In this document: piece by piece, positions 55,931 through 64,000 of the stretch
Position numbering within the stretch: the stretch's first letter is position 1
Layout: each line of letters opens with the position of its first letter
Origin: Magnaporthiopsis rhizophila
Lineage: Eukaryota; Ascomycota; Sordariomycetes; Magnaporthales; Magnaporthaceae
Assembly: GCA_003049465.1 (NCBI GenBank)
Contig: PYSS01000089.1
Location: 103,195 to 167,194, forward strand
Direction of reading: 5' to 3'
DNA: 64,000 bases
Position numbers and translations under genes: made by a program
The notes under the pieces: generated by a model
Seen by the model: only the letters and a program-made list of their open reading frames with translations
The model's database searches: none
Told to the model about the DNA's origin: nothing

Positions 55931-57328
55931 GGGAGGGTGGAGGCTTTTGTACCGCGCACAGAGCAAATGCCGATGGGAGGCAATGCAGACACAGGTGAGA
56001 AACCGAGAGGGTAGGCGGCCCCTCGCGCCCTTGAGTCCCCAGTCCATGGAAACGTGCCAGTCGGACGGTCCGGGATGCCATCCCTCTGAGGCGCCGCCAT
56101 CGCGAACCGCAAATACGGCGTGGCTTGGTTGGAAACTTGCTAGGCGGCCCAGGACAAAGAGATATCGGGGCTGTGACAGGCTCTAAATTTGGCTGCTTCC
56201 ATGCAAATTAAACGAGCCCCGGCCAACTGAGGACACACGGGGCATCCTCAGTCGTGGAAGAGTGGGTGCTCGCTGATGAGGTTGGGATCTAATTGGTAGG
56301 ATAGGCGAGAAGCGATATGGAAGGAGAGATGCACCACCATTTTCTTTGTTTATGCCCCTGGGTGCCCAGGCCTGGCGCGGCGCCAACACGCACGAAGAGG
56401 TGACTGGGGGTGATGGCGGGATAAAGAAATCGATCCCAGACCGGCGTAGAATGATGGCCAGCTGGGCCACGTCCCTAAAAAAAAAAAAAAAAGAAAGAAG
56501 GGGGGAACACGGACTACGGAGTAATCTCTCTACCAGAGCCACCTCCTCAACATCCGGAAAAAGGCTGCTTACAGAAGGAGAAGAAGAAGAAAAGGGCTAC
56601 TGAGCGAGGCTATTCCCGCCGCCCTCTGCACACGATCTTCTTTGGGTTTTTTTATATCGACCACAACCCGGTAGGTCCTGTCTAGGCTGTACCTCTACCG
56701 CAAGCTCAATCAGTGGCTTGTTAGGCGGCTCAATTGGTGTGGCTCAATCGGGGCCAATCCGGGCACTAGGTAGTGGGGCGACCATCTTTTTTGGCCCCTG
56801 GGGATGTGATTGGTTGGACGTTGGTGGAGTCACTTATCTTTTCTGGGGGGTGATCAGCCTCCTCAGGTGACCTCCCAGGTGACCTCCACTGATGGAACCC
56901 GTCTCAGCCCCGATCACCACCATCAATCATCGGGTATTACGCACAAATATTGAACAGTTCCCCGCCCGCATGCAGTCTCCAAGTAGGCGGCGCGGATAGG
57001 ATGATCCAGTTCGGCCTCTTATCTTTGCTGCCCCGACTCCAAAGCCCCCGCAAATCCCCCTCCTTCTCCGCATCGCAATGGATACCTGCCGACACTACGC
57101 CGCCCCGAGCGAACTGGGTAGTCCAGTTCTCGTATCGCCGATGACCGGCCCGGCTCTTTGGTCCTACTTAGCACCGCATAGAGTAGGTACCTAGCCAAGA
57201 CAGGCGCGTATTTATAGTTCCCGAATCACCCCTCACCAGAAGATGAGGCCCCCTGATCCAAGTGCCTGGTGTGAAATAAGTCAAGGAGAAGGGCACCTGC
57301 GACGACAAGAAGAAGAAAAGAAGAAAAC
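55931..57328. other. Intergenic 1.4 kb upstream of the amidase
   Basis: No supported gene. It contains an A-tract (about 56478-56495), repeated GGCTCAAT boxes with a CCAAT (56730-56760), and a doubled AGGTGACCTCC (56873-56890). The CCAAT and doubled elements could be regulatory for the amidase, but this is conjecture. Confidence 0.45.
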
Positions 57329-59283
57329 ATGGGAAGCGTGGGGCCCGACAAAACTGCCCCCTGGGAGCTCGCCGGCGCCAGGAAGCGCGAGGCCCTTGCC
57401 GCCTCCATCCCCGCCGAATGGCGTGTGCCGAAAGCGCTGCTTCCCCCAGACTCCCAGGAGGATGTCACCGGCTGGCCCGAGAACTCGGGCTGGTTTACTC
57501 CCGAGGAGCTCGCCATCACCAACAGCACGGCCACTGAGCTGCTCCCCAAGCTCGCCTCGGGCCATCTCAAATCCGTCGACGTGACGAAGGCGTTTTGCAA
57601 GAGAGCCGCGGCGGCGCATCAGCTGGTACAACCTTTCTTAAAACTAAACCCTTTTGGTCTCCCTCGGCGCCTGAAGCAGAACTGAAAGCCCCAAAAACCG
57701 CCCATCGCCAGACAAACTGCCTCTCGGAAACGTGCTTCGACCGCGCCCTGGCCACGGCCGCCGCTCTTGACGAGCAGCTCGAGCGTACCGGCCAGCCGCT
57801 GGGCCCCTTCCACGGCCTGCCCGTCTCGCTCAAGGACAACTTCAACCTCAAGGGCCTCGACGCCACCGTCGGCTTCGCGTCCCACGTCGACTGCCCCGCT
57901 GAGCGCGACGCCGCCCTCGCCGAGCTTCTCGAGGAGGCCGGCGCCGTCTTCTACGTCAAGACCAACGTCCCGACGGCCATGATGATGGCCGAGTCGGTAA
58001 ACAACATCTTTGGCCGCACCGTCAACCCGCGCAACCGGACCCTCACCAGCGGCGGGAGCTCCGGCGGCGAGTCGGCCCTCATCGTCATGAGGGGCAGCCC
58101 GCTCGGCGTGGGCACCGATATCGGTCAGCAAGCACCCACCTAAGTTCTCAGCAGCAGGGAGCTAGGTGCCCTGGTCCCGTCGAAAATAAAAAGTCCACTT
58201 TTGCTGACGTAGGTCCCACGTTTTGAAAACAGGAGGCTCCCTGCGCATCCCCGCCGCCTGCACCGGCATCTTCACCCTCCGTCCCTCCTTCGGTCGCTTC
58301 CCCACACTCGGCTGCCGCTCCGGCATGGCCGGCCAGGAGGCCGTGCAGTCGGTCAATGGGCCCATGGCGCGCTCCGTCGCCGACCTCGAGCACTACTGCC
58401 GCGCCGTCGTCGGCCAGCACCCGTGGCTCCACGACCCGCGCTGCCTGCCCATCCCCTGGCGCGAGGCCGCGTTGCCCGCCAGGCTGAGGATCGCCGTCAT
58501 GTGGGACGACGGCATCGTGCGCCCCACCGCTCCCGTGTCGCGCGCCCTGCGCGAGACGGCCGCCAGGCTCCGGGCCGCCGGCGTCGACGTCGTCGACTGG
58601 GACCCCGTCGACCAGCGGCAGGGGCTCGCCTTGCTCGAGCGCATGTTCGTCGCCGACGGCGGCGTCTCGATCCGCCGCGAGCTTGAGAGGACGGGCGAGC
58701 CCTGGCCGCGCGGGATGGAGGCCTTCTCGCGCGTGGCCGAGCTCGGCACGTACGAGATGTGGCAGATCCACCTCGAGCGAACCGCGTTCCAGAAAAAGTA
58801 CCTCGACCGCTGGAACGCGGCCGGCATCGACGCCATCCTGTGCCCCACGACGCCGTTTGCCTCTGCCAAGAACGGCACCTTCAAGCACAGTGAGTTGTTG
58901 GGTTTCTGCTCTTCTGACCCTTCCTGCCCGGGGAGACGCTGACTCGGCCATGTTTGTTCATTCTCCCCAGTTGCCTACACCGGCGTCTTCAACGTTCTCG
59001 ACTACTCGTGCGTTTCCTTCCCGACGGGCCGCTCGGCAGACAAGAGACTCGACGCGCCCGATGCCACGAAACAACCCCTGGGGCCGGTTTGCGAGGCTAT
59101 CCACACAGAGTGTAAGACATGAACAACTCGGGGCTTTATATGTAAGATCAATACTGACCGACTTGAGCACCAGACGATGCCGACGCGGTCCATGGGATGC
59201 CCGTCAGTCTGCAGCTTGTTGCTCGGCGCCTAGAAGAGGAAAAGGTGATAGCCATTGTTAAATACTTGCTACGTGTTATTTAG
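57329..59283 (+). CDS. Amidase (amidase-signature, acetamidase-like), five exons, 538 aa
   Basis: Exons 57329-57625, 57712-58123, 58233-58889, 58971-59111 and 59174-59283; introns are 62-109 nt and GT-AG, and phases close exactly. This amidase-signature hydrolase carries the catalytic Lys in PVSLKDNFNLKG, the cis-Ser in TSGGSSGGESAL and the nucleophile Ser in GTDIGGSLRIPA, split by intron 2. The C-terminal MPVSLQLVARRLEEEKV is typical of fungal acetamidases. Length is normal for that family. Enzymes of this type release ammonia from small amides in the cytosol for nitrogen supply or act as tailoring enzymes. It lies directly upstream of the large fusion gene on the same strand with 271 bp between them. 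The substrate is unknown. Confidence 0.92.
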
Positions 59284-59464
59284 ATACCATCTGATCTGCA
59301 CATACAAGGCGGGTCGCAGCAACCGACTTTCTCCACAGTTGCTGCAAAAGCCGTGTTTGTTTGCCCAGACCAGTCACCAGCGTCTAACACGATATGTGCT
59401 GCGGAAATTCTTTTTTTTGCTTGCCCATCTGCAAACCAAGCAAACGGCAAACAAAACATGCCGG

Positions 59465-59472
59465 TATAAAAG
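59465..59472 (+). promoter_or_regulatory. TATA box of the four-domain gene
   Basis: TATAAAAG lies 90 bp before the start codon at 59555, within the 271-bp space after the amidase stop. A short separate promoter shows the two genes are not one transcript by necessity. Confidence 0.6.
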
Positions 59473-59554
59473 GATACAGCCTCCCGGGGCTTCTGCTGGT
59501 CAGCTCTGCAAGCTTCGTTCCTTTTACTAATTCCGCACAAGCAAATCCAGGAAA

Positions 59555-62500
59555 ATGGTCACTATCGACGCTCTGAAGTCTGCCCTGCGGCAGCAGACCG
59601 CCAGTAGCGCTCCTAGAGCGGGCTTGTCCGACCTGCAATACAGCCAAGCCCACCGCATCATACGCACCGCAGAGTCGGGGAGCTACGACGAGTTCATATT
59701 CCCTCAACTATCTCACCTCGTGGCAACCCTTCCCGGCCATGGCGACGGCGGACTTTCCGTGCTCGAGATCGGACCTGGGCCAGAGACTGTGCTCGCGTCC
59801 ATGCCCGACCTGGGAACCCGTCGACGGATCGTCAGGTACGAAGCGTACGAGTGCAACAGCCTGTTCGCCGAGCAGCTGGAGGAGGGTCTCGGTCCCCAAT
59901 CCGAATCCAAACTTCCCGGCCTTGAACACCCGCCGACGGTGCACCGACGCCCGTTTGCCGACGTTTCGCCGGCCGACGAAAAGCACAAGTTCGACCTCGT
60001 CCTCTTTTGCCGCAGCATGTACGGCATGAACCCCAAGGCCCGCTTCGTCGAAATGGCGGTGCGGCTGCTGAACGAGGGCGGGGTCGTCGCCGTCTTCCAC
60101 CCGGACGGGGCGCTTGACCTTCCGGGCCTTGTCTGCCATCAGACCGCGACCTGGCCCGAGGGCTGTCTCGGCTTGCCGGACGACGATGGGGCTCTGATCG
60201 CGGCAGCATCCTTCATTGCAGGATACTGCGTCCCCGGCAGCCCGCCCGGCGACGAGACCAGGGACGCGCGGAGCGCCCTGTGCAGGCGCCTGGGCCGCCG
60301 CGACGAGAAGCGGCCGGGAGAGCTCCTGTTCGACGCACCGCAGATCATGATGGCATTCAACCAAAGCGCCGGCTCAATAACCGGGCTCCAAACCGGGTTG
60401 CCAGCCTCCCTCGTCAGGCCGGAGAGTGAGGCGCGGGTCAAGAATAGGGAGGCAAGCCTCCACCAGCCGGCAGGTGTCGTCAGGCCGACGGCGCTCGAGG
60501 ACGTTCGGCGGCTTGTCCGCTGGGCCATATCGCACAATGTCGGGCTGACGGTGATCGGAGGGGGACACAGCGGCCACTGCCGACAGCCGGGCATCCTCGC
60601 TCTCGACATGAGGTCGTTCAACAAGGTCGAAATCATCCGCGATTGGGACATGGGGGAGCTGCTCGTCGCCGGGGCCGGCTGCACCAGCGGCAGCATCGTC
60701 AAGGCGGCCATGGCCGAGGGCGTGACGGTGCCTCTGGGCAGCCGGCCAGGCGTCGGCGCCGGCCTGTGGCTCCAGGGAGGAGTTGGGCACCTCTCCAGGC
60801 GCTACGGCCTGACGTGCGACGCCATCGCCGGCGCCGTTATCGTCAGCCTCGTCGACGGGCGCGTGCTGTGTGTCGGCCACGTGCCGGACCAGATCCGGCC
60901 CAGCGTTGCCGACTACTCAAGCCATGAAGGTGATCTCTTATGGGCGCTCAAGGGTTGCGGGACCAACTTCTGCGTTGTCGTCAGCGTCGTCTTTAAGACG
61001 GCTCCCGGCGTGACGCACGCCGTCCGAACCTGGAATGCTCCCATGGGCTGCGCCGCTGAGGGGCATCTCAAGCTCGCCAAGCTGGATGAGATGATCGGCA
61101 ACCTTTCACAGAGCAAGGCTGCGGATGTCTATCTCTTCTCAGACAACGGCCAGCCTCGCCTTGCGGTGACGTTGTACAGCCGTTCAGTGGCAGACACGCA
61201 AGTCGACGATGAAACAAAGGCCATATCGACGATCCTGGAGCAGCAGCCCAAGCTGCTCGAAAACGTGGATGGAACGGCCTTGTTCGAAACGGACATGTAC
61301 ACAAAAACGATGCATGGAGGCCACGGAGGGAACAGGTTCTCGGCTTTCAAGCGGTGCATTTTCCTTGGGGACATATCCGCCGAGACCATCCGCGACGAGC
61401 TACTCGCCGCCCTCGACAGCCGCCCTTCCCCTTATTGCTATATCCACCTCGTCCACGCCGGCGGCGGCGCCGTGCGCGACGTTGATCCCAGCGCCACGGC
61501 GTTTGGCTGCCGCGACTGGCGCTTCGCCTGCAACATCACGGGCGTCTGGCCGCGCTCAACCGACGGCGACAACGACGATAACGACGCCGACGCCGCCCGC
61601 GCCTGCACGCGCTGGGTGTACGGCGTCGCCCACAGGCTGCTCCCTCTGGGCAAGGGGGCCTACGGCGCCGACCTGGGCCCGGACCCGCGCGATGCGGCCC
61701 TGGCGGCGCGGGCGTTCGGCCCCAACCGCGAGCGCCTGGCGCGCCTCAAGCGCGTGCTCGACCCGCACCGCGTGCTTCCCTTCGCCTGCCCGCTTCTCGG
61801 CCCGCCCGCGCGGCCGCGCCTCGTCGTCGTCGTAACCGGCGAGCACGGGGCGGGCAAGGACTTTTGCGCGGCCGCGTGGGCGTCGGCGCTTGCCGACGTG
61901 GGCGTCCCGGCGCGAGTCGCCAGCATCAGCGACGCCACCAAGCGCGCCTACGCCGCCGCCGCGACGACGCCGGCCGTCGACGCGCGGCGCCTGCTGGCCG
62001 ACGACCGTGACTACAAGGAGCAGCACCGCGCCGCGCTGACGGCCTTTTACCGCGCCCAGGTCGCAGCCTGCCCGGGCCTGCCGGGCGAGGTGTTCGCCGA
62101 GCTGGCGGGCCGCGTCGGACCCGCCGAAGTGCTGTTTGTCACGGGCGTGCGCGACGAGGCGCCCGTCGCCACGCGCGCGCACCTGGCACCGTGGGCGCGG
62201 GTGGTCGAGGTGCGCGTCGTCGCCGCGCCGGAGCTGCGGGCCGCCAGGCGCGGCGTCTTCGCTGCCGATGCTGTCGATGCTGTTGCTGAAGACGGGCCGC
62301 CGCCGCCGGACTGGCAGCCCTGCCTCGTCTTCGACAACAACAGCGTGGGCGGGTTCGCCAACGCCGCGGCCGCCACGTTTGCGCGGACCCGCATCCTGCC
62401 CCTCCTCGACCCCGACCTCGACCGCCTGCGCGCCATGGTTCCGACCGTCCCCGGCTTCCCTCGCGCGGGGATCGAGTTCCGCCACGTGCTCAACATCGCC

Positions 62501-63031
62501 GGGCAGCCGGGCGGCCTGCGCTTGTGCACGTCGCTGCTGCAGAGCCGGCTCCGCCTCCTACACGCCGACGTCGGCGCCGTCGTGGGCTGCGAGGCGGGCG
62601 GGTTCGTCTTCGCGGCTGGGTTGGCGGCGGCGCTCGACGTGCCGCTGCGCCTGGTCCGCAAGGCAGGCAAGCTGCCGGGGCCCAAGGTCTCGGTGGTGCC
62701 CGCTGCGCAGTCGTACATCTCGTCCTCATCCGCAGCAGCCGGCAGCAAGGAGGAGGAAGCGAATGCCAGTCTCGAGATGATGGCCTGCCGCCGCAGCGAC
62801 GAGGCCGTCAACCAAATCACCACCGCCGTCGTCGTTGTGGACGACGTGCTCGCGACGGGGACAACGCTCCGTGCCGTGCTCGAGCTCCTTGGCAAGGACA
62901 GCGTCGAGCCGCGCGACATCAAGGTGCTCGTCGTGGCCGAGTTCCCCGCCCATCGCGGCCGCGAGTCGCTGCGTCGGCACGGCGTCGGCATGGTCGCCGT
63001 CGAGAGCCTTTTGGTTTTTGAGGGGCTTTGA
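59555..63031 (+). CDS. Four-domain fusion: methyltransferase-like, FAD-linked oxidase, phosphomevalonate-kinase-like, phosphoribosyltransferase; 1158 aa
   Basis: One intron-free frame. Residues 1-270: SAM methyltransferase-like, with SVLEIGPGPETVLASM (motif I) and FDLVLFCRSMYGMNP. Residues 300-745: PCMH-type FAD oxidase of the berberine-bridge class, with VIGGGHSGHC (likely flavin-linking His), GVGAGLWLQGGVGHLSRRYG and a C-terminal NRERLARLKRVLDPHRVLPF. Residues 750-955: P-loop domain VVVVTGEHGAGKDFCAA, then ISDATKRAYAAAA and DDRDYKEQHR, the order seen in animal-type phosphomevalonate kinase. Residues 955-1158: adenine-phosphoribosyltransferase-like, starting VPGFPRAGIEFRH with the PRPP loop VVVVDDVLATGTTLRA at about 1091-1106. 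The usual second flavin-linking Cys is absent (GSRPGVG). All domains keep key residues, so each may be active. The pathway is unknown, but the combination suggests nucleotide-linked secondary metabolism. Confidence 0.88.
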   Translation: MVTIDALKSALRQQTASSAPRAGLSDLQYSQAHRIIRTAESGSYDEFIFPQLSHLVATLPGHGDGGLSVLEIGPGPETVLASMPDLGTRRRIVRYEAYECNSLFAEQLEEGLGPQSESKLPGLEHPPTVHRRPFADVSPADEKHKFDLVLFCRSMYGMNPKARFVEMAVRLLNEGGVVAVFHPDGALDLPGLVCHQTATWPEGCLGLPDDDGALIAAASFIAGYCVPGSPPGDETRDARSALCRRLGRRDEKRPGELLFDAPQIMMAFNQSAGSITGLQTGLPASLVRPESEARVKNREASLHQPAGVVRPTALEDVRRLVRWAISHNVGLTVIGGGHSGHCRQPGILALDMRSFNKVEIIRDWDMGELLVAGAGCTSGSIVKAAMAEGVTVPLGSRPGVGAGLWLQGGVGHLSRRYGLTCDAIAGAVIVSLVDGRVLCVGHVPDQIRPSVADYSSHEGDLLWALKGCGTNFCVVVSVVFKTAPGVTHAVRTWNAPMGCAAEGHLKLAKLDEMIGNLSQSKAADVYLFSDNGQPRLAVTLYSRSVADTQVDDETKAISTILEQQPKLLENVDGTALFETDMYTKTMHGGHGGNRFSAFKRCIFLGDISAETIRDELLAALDSRPSPYCYIHLVHAGGGAVRDVDPSATAFGCRDWRFACNITGVWPRSTDGDNDDNDADAARACTRWVYGVAHRLLPLGKGAYGADLGPDPRDAALAARAFGPNRERLARLKRVLDPHRVLPFACPLLGPPARPRLVVVVTGEHGAGKDFCAAAWASALADVGVPARVASISDATKRAYAAAATTPAVDARRLLADDRDYKEQHRAALTAFYRAQVAACPGLPGEVFAELAGRVGPAEVLFVTGVRDEAPVATRAHLAPWARVVEVRVVAAPELRAARRGVFAADAVDAVAEDGPPPPDWQPCLVFDNNSVGGFANAAAATFARTRILPLLDPDLDRLRAMVPTVPGFPRAGIEFRHVLNIAGQPGGLRLCTSLLQSRLRLLHADVGAVVGCEAGGFVFAAGLAAALDVPLRLVRKAGKLPGPKVSVVPAAQSYISSSSAAAGSKEEEANASLEMMACRRSDEAVNQITTAVVVVDDVLATGTTLRAVLELLGKDSVEPRDIKVLVVAEFPAHRGRESLRRHGVGMVAVESLLVFEGL

Positions 63032-64000
63032 AGGGGTGCGCATACGTCTGAATCAAGGCAGGTACCTGTCTAGGCTGAGGGCCTTCCTATTGGCTCAATC
63101 GACAACAAGCTCGTGGGTCAGGGGCATCCTCGCTGGCGCGTGGGTGTTTCGGCAATCCCAAAGAGGTTGGAGTATTTTCCTTGTAATGTACAGGTCCCAA
63201 GGATAATAAACGTTAAGTCGGCAGGCCCTTGCCCTGCCAGGGTGTTACCAAGCGCGAGGTGCAAGTTTCTAATGGGAGCCAAGTACTCGATAAGTGGGAA
63301 ATGACAAAAGATACATTGCTGTAGGCGTGATCTTCAATGCAGGAGAACGTATATGGATACCTGGCTGGATTAGGAATGATTCATACAATAACGTTTATTA
63401 TCCCAGTCGCTCTACAGTTGGGCATTATTCCTCCCTGTTCATGGCGTGCCACAATCTCTCTCGGCCGAGCTCCACGGTTCGACATGTTTGACAAGAAAGA
63501 CGATAAAAGTCTTTAGGGAAAGTGGAGAACGATAGGCGATGTCCGTTATGGGCGAAACTGGGTTAAACACATTGACACAGACCCTTTTCCGTCCACCACC
63601 TCCACCAACAAGTTCTCTCTTAACGTTTACCTAGGGGCGGCGCACCCAGCCTTCCAGGGTCATAGGGGTCAGGTGACTTTCCCGGTTTTCATCTGGGGAT
63701 TTCCCATGCCGGAATGTGTTTCTTCCTTGCAGAATAAAATCGCAGAGCCCGCCCGCCAATTTCACCTTTGTGATCCCAGGAACGGTATTCGTTATGGACG
63801 GACCCCGTCTAAAGACATGGGTGTTGGCAGGGACGCTTTTCCTCCTACCTAGCTTGGGTTGCCTGGAGCTGTCTTAATTTGTCTTCGGGAGCACCGCCCT
63901 AGGGAGGTTGATGCTTAAACGTCTTAAACCTTGATATCCGCAGCTTGCCATGCAGCCGGCGGTTGAAAAGCCTTTTAAAAAAAAAAAAAAAAAAAAAAAA
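63032..64000. other. Downstream region, no gene seen, ending in an A homopolymer
   Basis: No convincing frame or RNA. The last 24 bases are A (63977-64000). With the window ending there, this may be a real A-tract or the end of an assembled contig. Confidence 0.5.

Noticed and set aside
55349..56047. 232-codon minus-strand frame
   Set aside because: It runs over the imperfect tandem repeats, with His/Arg/Pro-rich sequence and no recognisable domain.
57619..58951. Minus-strand frames of 170 and 267 codons over the amidase
   Set aside because: They cross amidase exons and introns, have no motif, and lie opposite conserved catalytic segments.
61556..62991. Frames of 309 and 314 codons antisense to the four-domain gene
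   Set aside because: They are composition artefacts in very GC-rich coding DNA; the sense frame has all recognised motifs.
63977..64000. Poly(A) as a trace of a processed retrocopy
   Set aside because: No spliced coding copy precedes it and it coincides with the window end; a simple A-tract or contig end is more likely.

Overview
The window is fungal nuclear DNA, most likely from a filamentous ascomycete (Pezizomycotina). It has short spliceosomal introns of 58-109 nt with GT-AG borders, one GC-AG intron and CTAAC-type branch points. Typical fungal families are present: an MFS permease, an SDR, an acetamidase-like amidase, an HSPA12-like Hsp70, and an FAD oxidase of the berberine-bridge type. 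GC-rich gene islands alternate abruptly with very AT-rich blocks of retrotransposons. In those blocks the C-to-T and G-to-A changes, the many TAA/TAG stops and the TpA-rich text point to repeat-induced point mutation (RIP). I cannot name the species from sequence alone.

Layout. 1-6625: two decayed Ty3/gypsy chromoviruses, D (minus strand, running off the left edge) inserted in the integrase of E (plus strand). 6626-11459: a small GC-rich island with a MYND-finger gene, a broken cysteine-rich gene and an 837-bp element with inverted termini. 11465-41441: a 30-kb nest of four LTR retrotransposons. Shell element F is bounded by 305-bp LTRs and the target duplication GAGAA. It holds A (525-bp LTRs, duplication GAAAG) and C (about 468-bp LTRs, duplication GCTAT). 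A holds B (about 493-bp LTRs, duplication AACTT). Every boundary can be read to the base. 41447-64000: a gene island with a secreted-protein pseudogene, an SDR, a two-exon O-methyltransferase, a five-exon MFS permease, an unknown one-membrane-segment protein, an Hsp70-like ATPase gene with an apparent frameshift, a small unknown protein, a five-exon amidase and a very large four-domain enzyme.

The retroelements carry unusual cargo. A, B, C and E share an antisense reading frame between pol and the 3' LTR that encodes a basic coiled-coil protein. B and E also carry a 71-72 nt tRNA-like sequence just after the chromodomain, which A and C lack. The sequence after the 5' LTR does not start with TGG as a tRNA primer site should. 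Instead it is complementary to a stretch of the LTR about 56 bp below the TATA box, which suggests Tf1-like self-priming.

The most striking gene is 59555-63031. One uninterrupted 1158-residue frame joins a SAM methyltransferase-like region, an FAD-linked oxidase, a P-loop kinase resembling animal-type phosphomevalonate kinase, and an adenine-phosphoribosyltransferase-like domain. With the neighbouring amidase, O-methyltransferase, SDR and permease it looks like a set of tailoring enzymes, but no backbone synthase lies inside the window, so a biosynthetic cluster is only an inference.
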